Of a stretch of DNA of 64,000 nt, positions 16,392-24,640 are shown piece by piece (positions within the stretch are counted from its first letter, which is position 1; every line of letters begins with the position of its first letter). Source of the stretch: JAWVFK01 sp033856175 (lineage in GTDB: Bacteria > Actinomycetota > Thermoleophilia > Solirubrobacterales > 70-9); NCBI GenBank assembly GCA_033856175.1, contig JAWVFK010000006.1:62001-126000 (forward strand), read 5' to 3'. The notes beneath the pieces are model-generated. The model had not been told where the DNA came from. It searched no databases and worked only from the letters and a program-made list of their open reading frames with translations. The translations under genes and the position numbers were made by a program.

Positions 16392-16964
16392 ATGGCAGCG
16401 CGGCTGGTCGTGACGGAGTTCGTATCGCTCGACGGCGTCATGGAGGCGCCCGGGGGCGAGCCCGACTTCAAGTACCCGGGGTGGACGTTCGAGTTCGAGC
16501 GGGGCGAGGACGGGACCCAGTTCAAGGTCGACGAGGCGATGGGTGCGGATGGGCTGCTGCTCGGCCGGCGCACCTACGAGAGCTTCGCCGGCGCCTGGCC
16601 CCAGCGTGAGGGCGAGTTCGCCGACAAGTTCAACTCGATGCCGAAGTTCGTCGTCTCGACGACGCTCGGGGATCCGGACTGGAACAACACGACGGTCCTG
16701 GGCAGCGGCGACGCCACGGCCGAGGTCGCCAAGCTCAAGCAGGAGTTCGACGGAGAGCTGCAGGTACCGGGGAGCCAGCGCCTCGTTCAGGAGCTGATCG
16801 CCAGCGACCTTGTCGACCAGGTCAACCTGATGGTCTTCCCGGTGATCCTCGGGACCGGCAAGAAGGCATTCGAGGAACAGCCCGAGCGGCGGCTGCTGCG
16901 CCTCACCGAGTCGAAGGTCGTCGGCGAAGGCGTCGTCGTGCTGGTCTACGAGCGGGCCGCTTAG
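16392..16964 (+). CDS. Dihydrofolate reductase family / RibD C-terminal domain protein
   Basis: 190 residues starting MAARLVVTEFVSLDGVMEAP, the usual opening of this family. GLLLGRRTYESFAGAWP and the late VFPVILGTGKKAF segment form the nucleotide-binding core. The family uses NADPH to reduce pterin-like or other small substrates, but most such small proteins are uncharacterised. ATG 16392 is chosen because the homologous sequence begins there, 8 nt after the methyltransferase stop. No thyA or other folate gene is nearby. Confidence 0.85.
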   Translation: MAARLVVTEFVSLDGVMEAPGGEPDFKYPGWTFEFERGEDGTQFKVDEAMGADGLLLGRRTYESFAGAWPQREGEFADKFNSMPKFVVSTTLGDPDWNNTTVLGSGDATAEVAKLKQEFDGELQVPGSQRLVQELIASDLVDQVNLMVFPVILGTGKKAFEEQPERRLLRLTESKVVGEGVVVLVYERAA

Positions 16965-16973
16965 ATACCCGGG

Positions 16974-17026
16974 TCAGGTCTGGCAATCCGACACATCGGT
17001 AGATGTCGGCAATCGATCTGACCTGA
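16974..17026. repeat. REP-like palindromic element
   Basis: TCAGGT (16974-16979) pairs with ACCTGA (17021-17026) as an outer stem, and CCGACA (16988-16993) with TGTCGG (17004-17009) as an inner stem; GCAATC occurs on both sides. The left half, CAGGTCTGGCAATCCGACAC, resembles a second sequence at 22533-22558. The layout is that of REP elements mobilised by RAYT transposases. It lies between the DHFR-like gene and the antiporter gene and could also influence their expression. Confidence 0.55.
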
Positions 17027-17042
17027 GCAGGGCGAGCGCGAG

Positions 17043-18629
17043 GTGCACGAGACCGGGCTGCTGATCCTCGCGCTTTGCGTTGGGATCCCCGCGCTGAGCG
17101 TGGTCGCGCGGCTGTTCGATATCCCGTATCCGATCGTCCTCGTGCTGGGAGCGCTCGCGCTCGGACTGCTGCCCGGCGTTCCCGAGGTCGAGCTCGACCC
17201 CGACCTCGTCCTGGTCATCTTCCTGCCGCCGCTGCTCTACGTGTCGGCGTTCATGGCCGACCTGCGGGCGCTGCGCGCCGACGCAAGGTCGCTCTCCCTG
17301 ACCTCGATCGGCCTGGTCCTGATGACGGCGTGCGCGGTCGCGGTTGTCGGTCACGAGCTCGTCGGCCTGCCCTGGGCGATCTCGTTTGCGCTGGGGGCGA
17401 TCGTCTCGCCGACCGATCCGGTCGCAGCGACGGCGATCTCACGCGAGCTTGGCGTTCCGCGGCGGCTGGTCACCGTGATCGAGGGGGAGAGTCTGGTCAA
17501 CGACTCGTCGGCGCTGATTGCCTATCGGGTCGCGCTGGCCGCGGCGATCGGCGGCAGCTTCTCGCTCTTCGACGCGAGCCTCGACTTCGTCGTTGCGGTC
17601 CTCGGCGGGATCGCGGTGGGGTTGGCGGTGGGCGCCGCGATCGCCGAGGTGCGGCGGCGCCTCGACGACGTGCAGGTGGAGATCACGATCTCGCTGTTCA
17701 CGGGGTTCGCCGCCTTTCTGCCGGCCGAGGGGCTCGGCGTCTCGGGCGTGCTCGCGGCGGTCACCGCGGGGATCTATCTGGGCTGGCTGGCGCCGAGGAT
17801 CTCGACGGCGGAGATGCGGATGCAGGGCAGGGCCGTCTGGGAGATAGTCACCTTCCTCCTCAACGCGGTCCTGTTCGTGCTGATCGGCCTCCAGCTGCCG
17901 AGGATTCTCGACGCCGTTGCGGGCATCAACGGGCTCACCCTGGCCGCCTACGCGCTGGCGACGATCGCGGCCGTCATCGGTGTGCGCTTCCTCTGGCTGT
18001 TCACGACGCCCTACCTGTTGCGGGCGCTGGACCGTCGCCCGAGCCAGGTCTCACGAAGGATCGGCGCCGGCCCCCGGATCGTCATCGGCTGGGCGGGAAT
18101 GCGCGGAGCGGTCTCGCTCGCCGCAGCGCTCGCCCTGCCGCTCGAGACCAGCGCGGGGGCGCCCCTCCCCGATCGCGACCTGGTGATCTTCCTCGCCTAC
18201 TGCGTCGTCCTGTTCACGGTCGTCGTACAGGGGCTGACCCTGCCGGCCCTGATCCGCCGGCTCGGCGTGATCGACGACGGCACCGAGGAGGAGGCCGAGG
18301 AGCACGCGGCGCGGATCGGCGCCGCCGAGGCGGCGCTGGAGGCGCTCGATGCTCTCGCGAAGGAGGAGTGGGCGCGCGACGACAGCGTCGAGCGCCTGCG
18401 CCGGCTCCATGACTTCCGCCGCCAGCGCTTCGCCGCCATGCGAGGCGACCTCGAAGACGAGGACGGAATCCTCGACCGCTCGCTCGCCTATCAGCGCCTG
18501 ACCCGCGCGGTGATCCAGGCGCAGCACGAGGCCATCGTGGCGATGCGAAACGGCGGCGTCATCTCGGCCGAGGTGATGCGCCGGGTCGAGCGCGACCTCG
18601 ACCTCGAGGAGTCACGGCTGGAGATCTGA
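17043..18629 (+). CDS. Na+/H+ antiporter, CPA1 family
   Basis: 528 residues from GTG 17043. Ten to twelve membrane segments cover residues 5-400. Ion-binding motifs of the CPA1 fold are present: SPTDPVAATAI at about 120 and GESLVNDSSALIAYR at about 149, plus GWAGMRGAVSLAAALALP late in the membrane domain. It exchanges cytoplasmic Na+ (or K+) for H+. A charged, coiled cytoplasmic tail of about 115 residues probably regulates it. It closely follows the REP-like repeat. Confidence 0.92.
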   Translation: MHETGLLILALCVGIPALSVVARLFDIPYPIVLVLGALALGLLPGVPEVELDPDLVLVIFLPPLLYVSAFMADLRALRADARSLSLTSIGLVLMTACAVAVVGHELVGLPWAISFALGAIVSPTDPVAATAISRELGVPRRLVTVIEGESLVNDSSALIAYRVALAAAIGGSFSLFDASLDFVVAVLGGIAVGLAVGAAIAEVRRRLDDVQVEITISLFTGFAAFLPAEGLGVSGVLAAVTAGIYLGWLAPRISTAEMRMQGRAVWEIVTFLLNAVLFVLIGLQLPRILDAVAGINGLTLAAYALATIAAVIGVRFLWLFTTPYLLRALDRRPSQVSRRIGAGPRIVIGWAGMRGAVSLAAALALPLETSAGAPLPDRDLVIFLAYCVVLFTVVVQGLTLPALIRRLGVIDDGTEEEAEEHAARIGAAEAALEALDALAKEEWARDDSVERLRRLHDFRRQRFAAMRGDLEDEDGILDRSLAYQRLTRAVIQAQHEAIVAMRNGGVISAEVMRRVERDLDLEESRLEI

Positions 18630-18691
18630 GCCGCTGGCCCGACCGCATCCCGCGATGTAGGCTCGCGGGCACCCAACGAGGAGGAGATCGC

Positions 18692-18976
18692 ATGCATGCA
18701 CGCGTCGTCAGGTTCACCGACGTGTCGCCGGAGCGGATCAATCAGCTTGCGGCGCGGGTCGAGGAGTCGGGCGGGCCGCCGCCGGGGGTCGACTCGACCG
18801 GGTTCAAGCTTTTGTTCGACGAGAGCCAGGGCACGGCGACCTTCATCGGCTTCTTCGAGAGCGAGGAGAAGATGCGGGCGGCGAACGAGGTCTTCGAGCA
18901 GATGGATTCCTCGGAGACGCCGGGAACCCGGGCCTCCGTGGACCTCTGCGAGGTCAAGATCGAAGGCGACGCCTAG
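18692..18976 (+). CDS. Conserved small protein, ABM-like ferredoxin fold
   Basis: 94 residues; GGAGGAGA about 6 nt before the ATG gives a strong ribosome site. The beta-alpha-beta pattern (HARVVRFTDV, a helix through RINQLAARVEES, then GFKLLFDESQ and TATFIGFFESEEKM) resembles small dimeric alpha/beta-barrel proteins. No catalytic residue is identifiable. It converges on the OsmC gene with 1 nt between stops. Confidence 0.75.
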   Translation: MHARVVRFTDVSPERINQLAARVEESGGPPPGVDSTGFKLLFDESQGTATFIGFFESEEKMRAANEVFEQMDSSETPGTRASVDLCEVKIEGDA

Positions 18977-18977
18977 T

Positions 18978-19484
18978 TCAGGAGGCCCGGTGGCTGACGC
19001 TGACCGGCACGCCCCCGGCCAGCGTCTGGTAGACGACGCAGTAGCGCTCGGTCGCAGCCAGTAGCTTGGCGACCTCGTCCTCGGGCAGCTCCGTCTCGAG
19101 CTCGAAGTGCAGGCGGATTGCGCTGAAGCCGACCGGCGCCTCCCGGTCGACGCCCATCGTTCCCTTGAAGTCGAGGTCGCCCTCGGCGCGGACGCGGCCG
19201 CTGACCTCGAGGCCGCGGTTGACCGCGACCGAGCGCAGCGTCACCCCCGCGCAGGCGACCAGGGCCTGCAGCAGCATGTCGCCCGAGCAGGCCATCGAGC
19301 CGTCGCCGCCGCTGGCGGGGTGGAGGCCCGCCTCGACCAGCGCCCGGCCCGTTGCGACCGAGCAGGCGACGTCCGTGGAGTCCAGGTTTCCCGCAGCCTC
19401 CAGCGTGATGACCGCGCTCTCGGGCTCCTCGCGGTAGCGCTCCTTCAGCGGGCCCTGCAGCCGGCGCAGCTCCTCCGTTTCCAT
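18978..19484 (-). CDS. OsmC/Ohr family peroxidase-like protein
   Basis: 168 residues; GGAGGA lies upstream of the ATG. The two redox cysteines of the family are present: C66 in GSMACSGDML and C149 in ERYCVVYQTL. Members reduce organic hydroperoxides with a thiol such as lipoyl groups or mycothiol. The N-terminal extension (about 30 residues) fits the OsmC-like rather than the Ohr branch. Divergent from a VOC gene, with 119 bp between the starts. Confidence 0.88.
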   Translation of the reverse strand: METEELRRLQGPLKERYREEPESAVITLEAAGNLDSTDVACSVATGRALVEAGLHPASGGDGSMACSGDMLLQALVACAGVTLRSVAVNRGLEVSGRVRAEGDLDFKGTMGVDREAPVGFSAIRLHFELETELPEDEVAKLLAATERYCVVYQTLAGGVPVSVSHRAS

Positions 19485-19603
19485 CTGTCCTCCTTCTAGC
19501 GAACGATGTCCTCAGTCTCGCAGCCAGGATGCGGTCGGGGCATCGAGATACTCAGGCCGCGGCGGAGATGAAATGCTGCGCCGAGAAGCGAGAAAGGAGC
19601 ACG

Positions 19604-19999
19604 ATGGGCAATCAGTCCGAATTCATCGGCGATGTCGACTTCATCGGAATGCCGACGCGCGATCTGCTGGCCGCCTCGGCCTTCTACGGCGAGACGCTGG
19701 GGCTGCCGCGCTCGGTCTACATGGAGGATCGCAACTACTCCGAGTTCGAGACCGGGAACGTGACGCTCAGCGTCTATGACGCCGAGAAGATGGGCCTCGA
19801 GCACCACGTCAACCCCAACGCGATCGCCCTGCACGTCGACGACGTCGAGGCCGCTCGCAAGCTGCTCGAAGATAGGGGCGTCAGCTTCAACGGCGACACC
19901 TTCGACACCGGCGTCTGCCAGATGGCGTTCTTCACCGACCCTGACGGCAACGCCCTGATGCTGCATCACCGCTACGCCCCGCGAACGACCGAGGGCTGA
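19604..19999 (+). CDS. VOC (glyoxalase/bleomycin-resistance fold) protein
   Basis: 131 residues from ATG 19604, chosen because AGAAAGGAG stands 5 nt upstream. DFIGMPTRDLLAASAFYGETLGLP opens the first beta-alpha-beta-beta-beta unit, and FFTDPDGNALMLHHRY closes the second. The fold binds a metal and acts in detoxification, ring cleavage or binding. Potential ligands include H65-region histidines and a C-terminal Glu/His set, but the substrate is unknown. It is one of five VOC genes in this window. Confidence 0.82.
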   Translation: MGNQSEFIGDVDFIGMPTRDLLAASAFYGETLGLPRSVYMEDRNYSEFETGNVTLSVYDAEKMGLEHHVNPNAIALHVDDVEAARKLLEDRGVSFNGDTFDTGVCQMAFFTDPDGNALMLHHRYAPRTTEG

Positions 20000-20020
20000 T
20001 CCCCGCGTCTCTCCCGGGAG

Positions 20021-20617
20021 TCAGGCCTGGGGCCGGTAGTACTCGATCGCCCCGGTTCGCTCGAGATCGTCGAGGTTGATCGCCTCGACATCGAGGACGA
20101 GGTCGATCTCGTTGCTGACGACGAAGCCGCCACCGGGGAGCTCGTCCTGCCAGGAGACGCCGAAGTCGTGGCGGTTGATCCTGGTCGTCGCCTCGAAGCC
20201 GATGCGGCGCATCTCACCCTTGTTCTCCTCGCCCTCCCAGAAGGGGGTCTTCCATTCACCCAGATAGGCGATGTCGAGCGGGACCGGCCGCGTGGTGCCG
20301 CGGATCGTCAGGTCGGCCTCGGCCTTGAAGGCTGTGTCGCCCGTCCGCTCGGTGAAGCGGCCGCTGAAGGTGATTCGCGGGTGGTTCTCGACGTCAAAGA
20401 AGTCGGCGCTGCGCAGATGGGCGTCGCGGTCGGGCTCGCCGGTCCAGAGCGCCGTCGCGTCGATCTCGCCCTCGAAGGTGGCGTCGAGGCAGCGTTCCCA
20501 GTCGAGCTCCAGGCGCCCGTGGATGTCCTTGAACATGCCGCGGACCCAGGTGACCATCATGTGGCGGGCCTTGAACTCGGCCTCGGTATGACCCGGCTCG
20601 AAGATCCAGCTGGCCAT
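20021..20617 (-). CDS. YceI family lipid-binding protein
   Basis: 198 residues starting MASWIFEPGHTEAEFKARHMMV, the typical YceI opening without a signal peptide. FFDVENHPRITFSG and LTIRGTTRPVPLDI are the signature beta strands of this lipocalin-like barrel, which binds isoprenoid or polyprenyl lipids. Its start codon directly follows the stop of the zinc-finger gene (TGAATG), so the two are translated from one mRNA. Cytoplasmic in this form. Confidence 0.9.
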   Translation of the reverse strand: MASWIFEPGHTEAEFKARHMMVTWVRGMFKDIHGRLELDWERCLDATFEGEIDATALWTGEPDRDAHLRSADFFDVENHPRITFSGRFTERTGDTAFKAEADLTIRGTTRPVPLDIAYLGEWKTPFWEGEENKGEMRRIGFEATTRINRHDFGVSWQDELPGGGFVVSNEIDLVLDVEAINLDDLERTGAIEYYRPQA

Positions 20618-20875
20618 TCAGACCGCCACCTGGTCGACGTAGCACCAGGACCAGTCTTCGCCGGGCTCGACCGAGCTGGCGATCGGGTGGCCGCTGGTCG
20701 CCGCATGCTTGCTGGCGTGCTGGTTCGGCGATGAGTCGCAGCAGCCGATCTGCCCACAGCTGCGACAGACGCGCAGGTGCAGCCACTGGCCGCCGATCTT
20801 CAGGCACTCCTCGCAACCCTCGACGGTGTCGGGGCGCTCGACACGGATCTGGTCGACGTGCGTGCAGGCAGCCAT
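20618..20875 (-). CDS. UBP-type zinc finger protein
   Basis: 85 residues from ATG 20875; upstream codons in the same frame look like intergenic sequence. Cysteines and histidines are spaced as in ZnF-UBP domains: CTHVDQI, CEECLKIGGQW, LRVCRSCGQIGCCDSSP, then NQHASKHAATSGHPI. In eukaryotes the fold binds ubiquitin tails; in actinobacteria it is a stand-alone protein of unknown role. Coupled to the YceI gene with no gap. Confidence 0.85.
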   Translation of the reverse strand: MAACTHVDQIRVERPDTVEGCEECLKIGGQWLHLRVCRSCGQIGCCDSSPNQHASKHAATSGHPIASSVEPGEDWSWCYVDQVAV

Positions 20876-20891
20876 TTGGTGCTCGCGTCCC

Positions 20892-21380
20892 TCAGGACGC
20901 CGAGTCCTCGCCCTCGGCGGCACGGCGCAGCTCGGCGATGTCGATCTTTCGCATGCCGAGCATCGCCTTCATCGCTCGCTCGGCTGCCTTCGGGTCCGGG
21001 TTGGCGAAGACCTCGGCCATTCCCGTCGGCACGACCTGCCAGGAGAGGCCGAAGCGGTCCTTGAGCCAGCCGCACTGGCTCTCCTCGCCGCCCTCGGTGA
21101 GCTTGTCCCAGAAGTAGTCGACCTCGTCCTGCGTCTCGCAGGTGATCTGGAAGGAGACGGCCTCGTCGAACTTGAACTGGGGGCCGCCGTTGATGCCGAC
21201 AAAGCGCTGCCCGTCGAGCTCGAACTCGACCGTCATCACCGTCCCGGCCGGCCGCGGCCCGGCGTCGGTGTAGTGGGCGACATTGACGATGCGGCCGCTC
21301 TTGAAGACGGAGACGTAGAAGTTCGCCGCCTCCTCGGCCTCGGTGTCGAACCACAGGTTCGGGGTGATCTTCTGCTGCAT
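20892..21380 (-). CDS. PhnB-like VOC family protein
   Basis: 162 residues. MQQKITPNLWFDTEAEEAANFY, NGGPQFKFDEAVSFQITCET and KLTEGGEESQCGWLKDRFGLSW are characteristic of the PhnB/3-demethylubiquinone-methyltransferase-like subfamily of VOC proteins. Function in vivo is unknown, despite the common database name. It is 16 nt upstream of the zinc-finger gene on the same strand, so it probably heads a three-gene operon with the zinc-finger and YceI genes. Confidence 0.87.
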   Translation of the reverse strand: MQQKITPNLWFDTEAEEAANFYVSVFKSGRIVNVAHYTDAGPRPAGTVMTVEFELDGQRFVGINGGPQFKFDEAVSFQITCETQDEVDYFWDKLTEGGEESQCGWLKDRFGLSWQVVPTGMAEVFANPDPKAAERAMKAMLGMRKIDIAELRRAAEGEDSAS

Positions 21381-21562
21381 GACACTGCTCCTCTCGTACG
21401 GCGCGAAGAGGCTCTCCGGGGCCGGTCTGCCTGTAGACCGTAGTACGGGGGCTGACTCGCCGCCGCCTCGCGCCGGCGTGCACCCGGAAGGTCACTGAGT
21501 GACGATTTTTATTTCTTCCGACAGGTTTCGTTTTTGCGCGCTGATCGGAGTACGGTGTTTCT

Positions 21563-22501
21563 ATGGCTTTGATGATTGCGAGTAGGCGTATACGGCTTCT
21601 TATTGCCACGCTCGCGCTCGTCGTCACCGTTGGTTTGGTTGTCACGCTGGCGAGCCAAGCGTCTCCTCGCGTGATCACCGCCTGCGCGAAGAAGGACGAT
21701 CCGGACGAGGGGTTCCTGAAGCTTCGGGTAGGCAAGATGCATTGCTATTCGGGCTACCGCGTCGTCGCTCGCTGGAACCGCTCGACGGGTGCCGGCACGC
21801 CCGGTCCGCCCGGTCCCGCCGGTCCGCCCGGACCCCCCGGACCCCCCGGCCCAGTCGGCCTGCTCGGCCCGCCGGGCCCACCCGGATCAGGCTTGCCGGG
21901 ATCGCCCGGAGCAGACGGTGCCACCGGTCCGCCTGGCGCGGACGGGGCCACCGGTCCGCCTGGCGCGGACGGCGCACCTGGATTGCCCGGAGCGGACGGC
22001 GCACCTGGATTGCCCGGTGATCCCGGTCCGCCTGGTGCAGACGGCGCCCCTGGATCGGTTGGCCCCGCCGGCCCGCCGGCCGCGCTGAACTTCGCCGAGT
22101 TCTACGCCCTGATGCCAAGCGACAATGCGCTGCCGGTTGTGGTGGGGTCTGACGTCGACTTCCCGAGAGACGGCCCGGCGAGCGGCAACATTGTCAGGAC
22201 CGGGGTCGACACCTTCAAGCTCCCGACCACTGGCACCTATCGAGTGAGTTTCTCGGCCTCCGTGACCGAAGCCGGCCAGCTGGATCTCACGCTCAACGGG
22301 AACGAGCTTCCCTACACGGTCTACGGCCGAGCAACCGGAACCAGCCTGATCAGCGGCGACACGTTGGTCACGACGCCCGGGCCAGATGCCGTGATCTCGG
22401 TCCGCAACCCGACCGGAAACACGACCGCCCTGACGATCACACCGGCTGCCGGAGGAACGCAGCCCGCCGTCGCCTCGATCGTTATCCAGCTGCTGAAATG
22501 A
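21563..22501 (+). CDS. Secreted or membrane-anchored collagen-like protein with BclA-like C-terminal domain
   Basis: 312 residues. A hydrophobic N-terminal segment (LLIATLALVVTVGLVVTLA) anchors or exports it. Residues 41-75 hold two cysteines. Residues 78-172 are Gly-X-Y repeats, mostly GPP, GAD, GAP and GLP, with one break near 108, so they should form a collagen triple helix. The last 140 residues (SGNIVRTGVDTFKLPTTGTYRVSF) resemble the C1q/TNF-like trimerising domain of BclA exosporium proteins. The protein should be a trimeric surface fibre. The promoter region upstream is unusually T-rich. Confidence 0.87.
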   Translation: MALMIASRRIRLLIATLALVVTVGLVVTLASQASPRVITACAKKDDPDEGFLKLRVGKMHCYSGYRVVARWNRSTGAGTPGPPGPAGPPGPPGPPGPVGLLGPPGPPGSGLPGSPGADGATGPPGADGATGPPGADGAPGLPGADGAPGLPGDPGPPGADGAPGSVGPAGPPAALNFAEFYALMPSDNALPVVVGSDVDFPRDGPASGNIVRTGVDTFKLPTTGTYRVSFSASVTEAGQLDLTLNGNELPYTVYGRATGTSLISGDTLVTTPGPDAVISVRNPTGNTTALTITPAAGGTQPAVASIVIQLLK

Positions 22502-22515
22502 GCGTGGCCGATTGG

Positions 22516-22560
22516 GGTCAGGCCGATGGGGGCCAGGTCTTGCAATGCCACATCGCGGAG
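22516..22560. repeat. REP-like element, second copy
   Basis: CAGGTCTTGCAATGCCACAT and the following bases to 22558 match the left half of the element at 16974-17026 apart from a few substitutions and two single-base gaps. Here the partner half is not evident, but GGGTCAGGCC and GGGCCAGG flank it. It follows the collagen-like gene by about 15 bp. Confidence 0.5.
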
Positions 22561-22645
22561 TAGGGGATCCAAAGCTGGCGTCGGAAGACCCGCCGCGTTG
22601 AGTCCTCGTCTCGGCCATGGTCGGCTTGAATGCGCGGGGTCTGCG

Positions 22646-22918
22646 TTACGCCAGCGCTGCAGCCAGTTCGTCGGCGCTTGTCTCGATGGTGCTGGGCGCC
22701 GTGATCGTGACCTTGCCGTCGCGCTCGCTGAGCCACTTGGCGTTGACGATCGTCATTCCGATGACCTGGCCCGACTCATCGAAGCGGATGGCGTGACCCT
22801 CCGGTGTGCCGATGGTCTGTTCTGCCTCCCGTGATGCGCCATTCCGCAGATACAGGACGTCGGCCTCCGCGTCGTAGGTGACGTGGTCAAACGTGTATTG
22901 ACCGATCCGGATCGTCAA
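22646..22918 (-). CDS. DUF2283 protein, possible antitoxin
   Basis: 90 residues. VTYDAEADVLYLRNGASREAE and IGTPEGHAIRFDESGQVIGM are the two beta-hairpin motifs of DUF2283. Such proteins are often encoded next to small nuclease-like genes and are thought to be antitoxins or binding partners. The gene overlaps its upstream neighbour by 4 nt (ATGA), which strongly suggests a two-component module. Codon use is a little less GC-biased than the surrounding genes. Confidence 0.8.
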   Translation of the reverse strand: MTIRIGQYTFDHVTYDAEADVLYLRNGASREAEQTIGTPEGHAIRFDESGQVIGMTIVNAKWLSERDGKVTITAPSTIETSADELAAALA

Positions 22919-23223
22919 CGGATCCGCCCCCGGCGCGGGTCGTTGGCTTGCGGGAAAGCCGTGATCACACGGTCGGCGTCACGATCGAACGCCGTGACGA
23001 CGCGGATCCACCCTTGTGGCCCACCCCGGGCGAAATAGCGTTCACGACCCGGCCGGGGATCAGCTTCACGATGGTCTGGAAACTCGATGGCGTGCATTAC
23101 GGTCGGCAGGCACTCGGTCATCTCGGGGTGCTCCTCGAGGACATGATGCCAAGTCGCGACACCCATTCTTACCGCGCGGCCGTCAGGGTTACGGGTTGTC
23201 GCCATCGTCGGAAACTCGTCCAC
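22915..23223 (-). CDS. Small RelE/PBECR-like protein, possible toxin
   Basis: 102 residues. ATWHHVLEEHPEMTECLPTVM, then EFPDHREADPRPGRERYFARG, and WIRVVTAFDRDADRVITAFP give the helix-plus-four-strand order and conserved H, R, Y and T residues of the Barnase/ColicinE5/RelE-like small nuclease folds. The catalytic set is not proven. Being directly upstream of, and overlapping, a DUF2283 gene supports a toxin-antitoxin role. A later in-frame ATG (residue 7) could be the true start. Confidence 0.65.
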   Translation of the reverse strand: MDEFPTMATTRNPDGRAVRMGVATWHHVLEEHPEMTECLPTVMHAIEFPDHREADPRPGRERYFARGGPQGWIRVVTAFDRDADRVITAFPQANDPRRGRIR

Positions 23224-23424
23224 GGAGCGAAGCTACTGCCGCCCCACCGGATCCGAGCGGACGTGGCGTGAGATTTCACGACCTGGTCTCGATCTCGTTG
23301 CAGGGCGCCAGCCTTTCGGCGCTATTCGTCGGCGGCCGGCCCCTCACTTCAGATCGCGATCACATCGGCGAGATAAACCAGCGCCAGGGCGATCGCGCGG
23401 ACCGGGTCGCCGCGCTTCTTCGTC
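23224..23424. other. Gene-free interval
   Basis: About 200 bp upstream of the toxin-like gene and downstream of the DUF1232 gene. The promoter of the toxin-antitoxin-like pair must lie here. I saw no convincing promoter or operator by eye. Confidence 0.4.
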
Positions 23425-23898
23425 TCATCGATCGCCATCTGGCGAATCGGTGGATGCGCCAGCGGGCTCATGCGGGGCTAAGTCGCGCCGCGGCCCGAAG
23501 TCCTGACCGGCCGCGACGCCGGCGAACTTGAGCACCAGGGCAAAGGACTGCGACGGCCCCGGCCAGAACCGTCGCAGCTCCGCCGGGCTGCGATCCCGCG
23601 CGACCCAACGGAGGACCAACCTAGCGACGATCGCGTCGTCCAGCTGGCCGAGAACGGGAATGAAGTCGGGGATCAAATCGATCGGGGAGCTCAGATAGGC
23701 GAGAAGCCCAACCATGGTCCACCTCTTTCTGCGGGGCGTGGCGCCGTCGGCCGCGAGCCGGGAGAAGAAGACGATGCAGTCGGGGATGAATCCGGCCAAA
23801 GCGCGCGCGTCGGTCCGGCGCCCCAACAAGACGAGCGCAGCGCCAACGCCGATGTAGAGGCAGGCCAGGATCAGCAAGGGGGCGACGTACGACTGCAT
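23425..23898 (-). CDS. DUF1232 (YkvA-like) membrane protein
   Basis: 157 residues. A hydrophobic N-terminus (PLLILACLYIGVGAALVLL) is followed by the DUF1232 signature LLAYLSSPIDLIPDFIPVLG and QLDDAIVARLVLRWV. The motif is shared by many bacterial proteins of unknown function that are associated with membranes. The C-terminal 35 residues are polar and disordered. No operon partner. Confidence 0.84.
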   Translation of the reverse strand: MQSYVAPLLILACLYIGVGAALVLLGRRTDARALAGFIPDCIVFFSRLAADGATPRRKRWTMVGLLAYLSSPIDLIPDFIPVLGQLDDAIVARLVLRWVARDRSPAELRRFWPGPSQSFALVLKFAGVAAGQDFGPRRDLAPHEPAGASTDSPDGDR

Positions 23899-24031
23899 TA
23901 CGACGCCGTCGGGTGGCTAATGTCATCTCTCATTGGCATATGCACCTTGGCGTTGGTTGACCGGCAGCCGGCCGGGTGCATCCTCTCGACCGAGTCGACA
24001 CGACCAGCTCGATAATGGATGACTGCTCGGT

Positions 24032-24484
24032 ATGCCCCAGACAATCGCACTGACTCGGCACGCCATATTCCCTGTGATTTGCCTGCTCGCCGGGACGATG
24101 ATGCTCAGCGGCTGCCTCGGCCAGGCTGACAGCGGCCAGGTGCGCTTGCTCGGGGCTCACGGCCACCTGGAGGTCAAGCCGACCGAGATCGATGGCAATG
24201 GCAGGGACATGCCTGTGATCACCCACGTCAAGTGGTCTCACTGGGGACGAGATCCTGTCGCAGGTAGAGGGACCCTCGTCGTCCACACATGTCGACCGGC
24301 CTGCGGCAAGCCGGGCCATGTGTTGGTCCCGGTTCGCCTCACGGCTGATGGCATCATCGGCTGCGCCCCCGGCGGAACGCAGTACTCAACCGTCGATGTG
24401 CGGCCCACCAGATCCGCACGGATCCACGTCGCAGCGTTTCCGATACCGGAGGCCGGCTGCGCGGAGTCAGGACCTTCGGGCTGA
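24032..24484 (+). CDS. Putative lipoprotein
   Basis: 150 residues. A signal peptide with lipobox LSGC at about 25-28 predicts lipid attachment to that cysteine after cleavage. The mature part is short, has four further cysteines (CRPAC, IGCAPGG, EAGCAES) that could form two disulfides, and no recognisable domain. It stands alone between oppositely oriented genes. An alternative start closer to the hydrophobic core is possible. Confidence 0.65.
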   Translation: MPQTIALTRHAIFPVICLLAGTMMLSGCLGQADSGQVRLLGAHGHLEVKPTEIDGNGRDMPVITHVKWSHWGRDPVAGRGTLVVHTCRPACGKPGHVLVPVRLTADGIIGCAPGGTQYSTVDVRPTRSARIHVAAFPIPEAGCAESGPSG

Positions 24485-24640
24485 GCCTGACGCCTGGGGC
24501 GCGCGTCAGAGCCGCCCCGCTCGCGAGGACCCAAAGACCATGTCGCCGCATCCCCGCCTCTACCTCAACCACGTCGCCGAGCTGGATTGGTTGATCGCAC
24601 TCGAGCTCGGGAGGTCGCTTGACCACTGCGGGCGAAGGGT

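Noticed and set aside
21860..22080. Regular repeats as a CRISPR array
   Set aside because: They are in-frame Gly-X-Y codons of a collagen-like gene; no spacers or cas genes.
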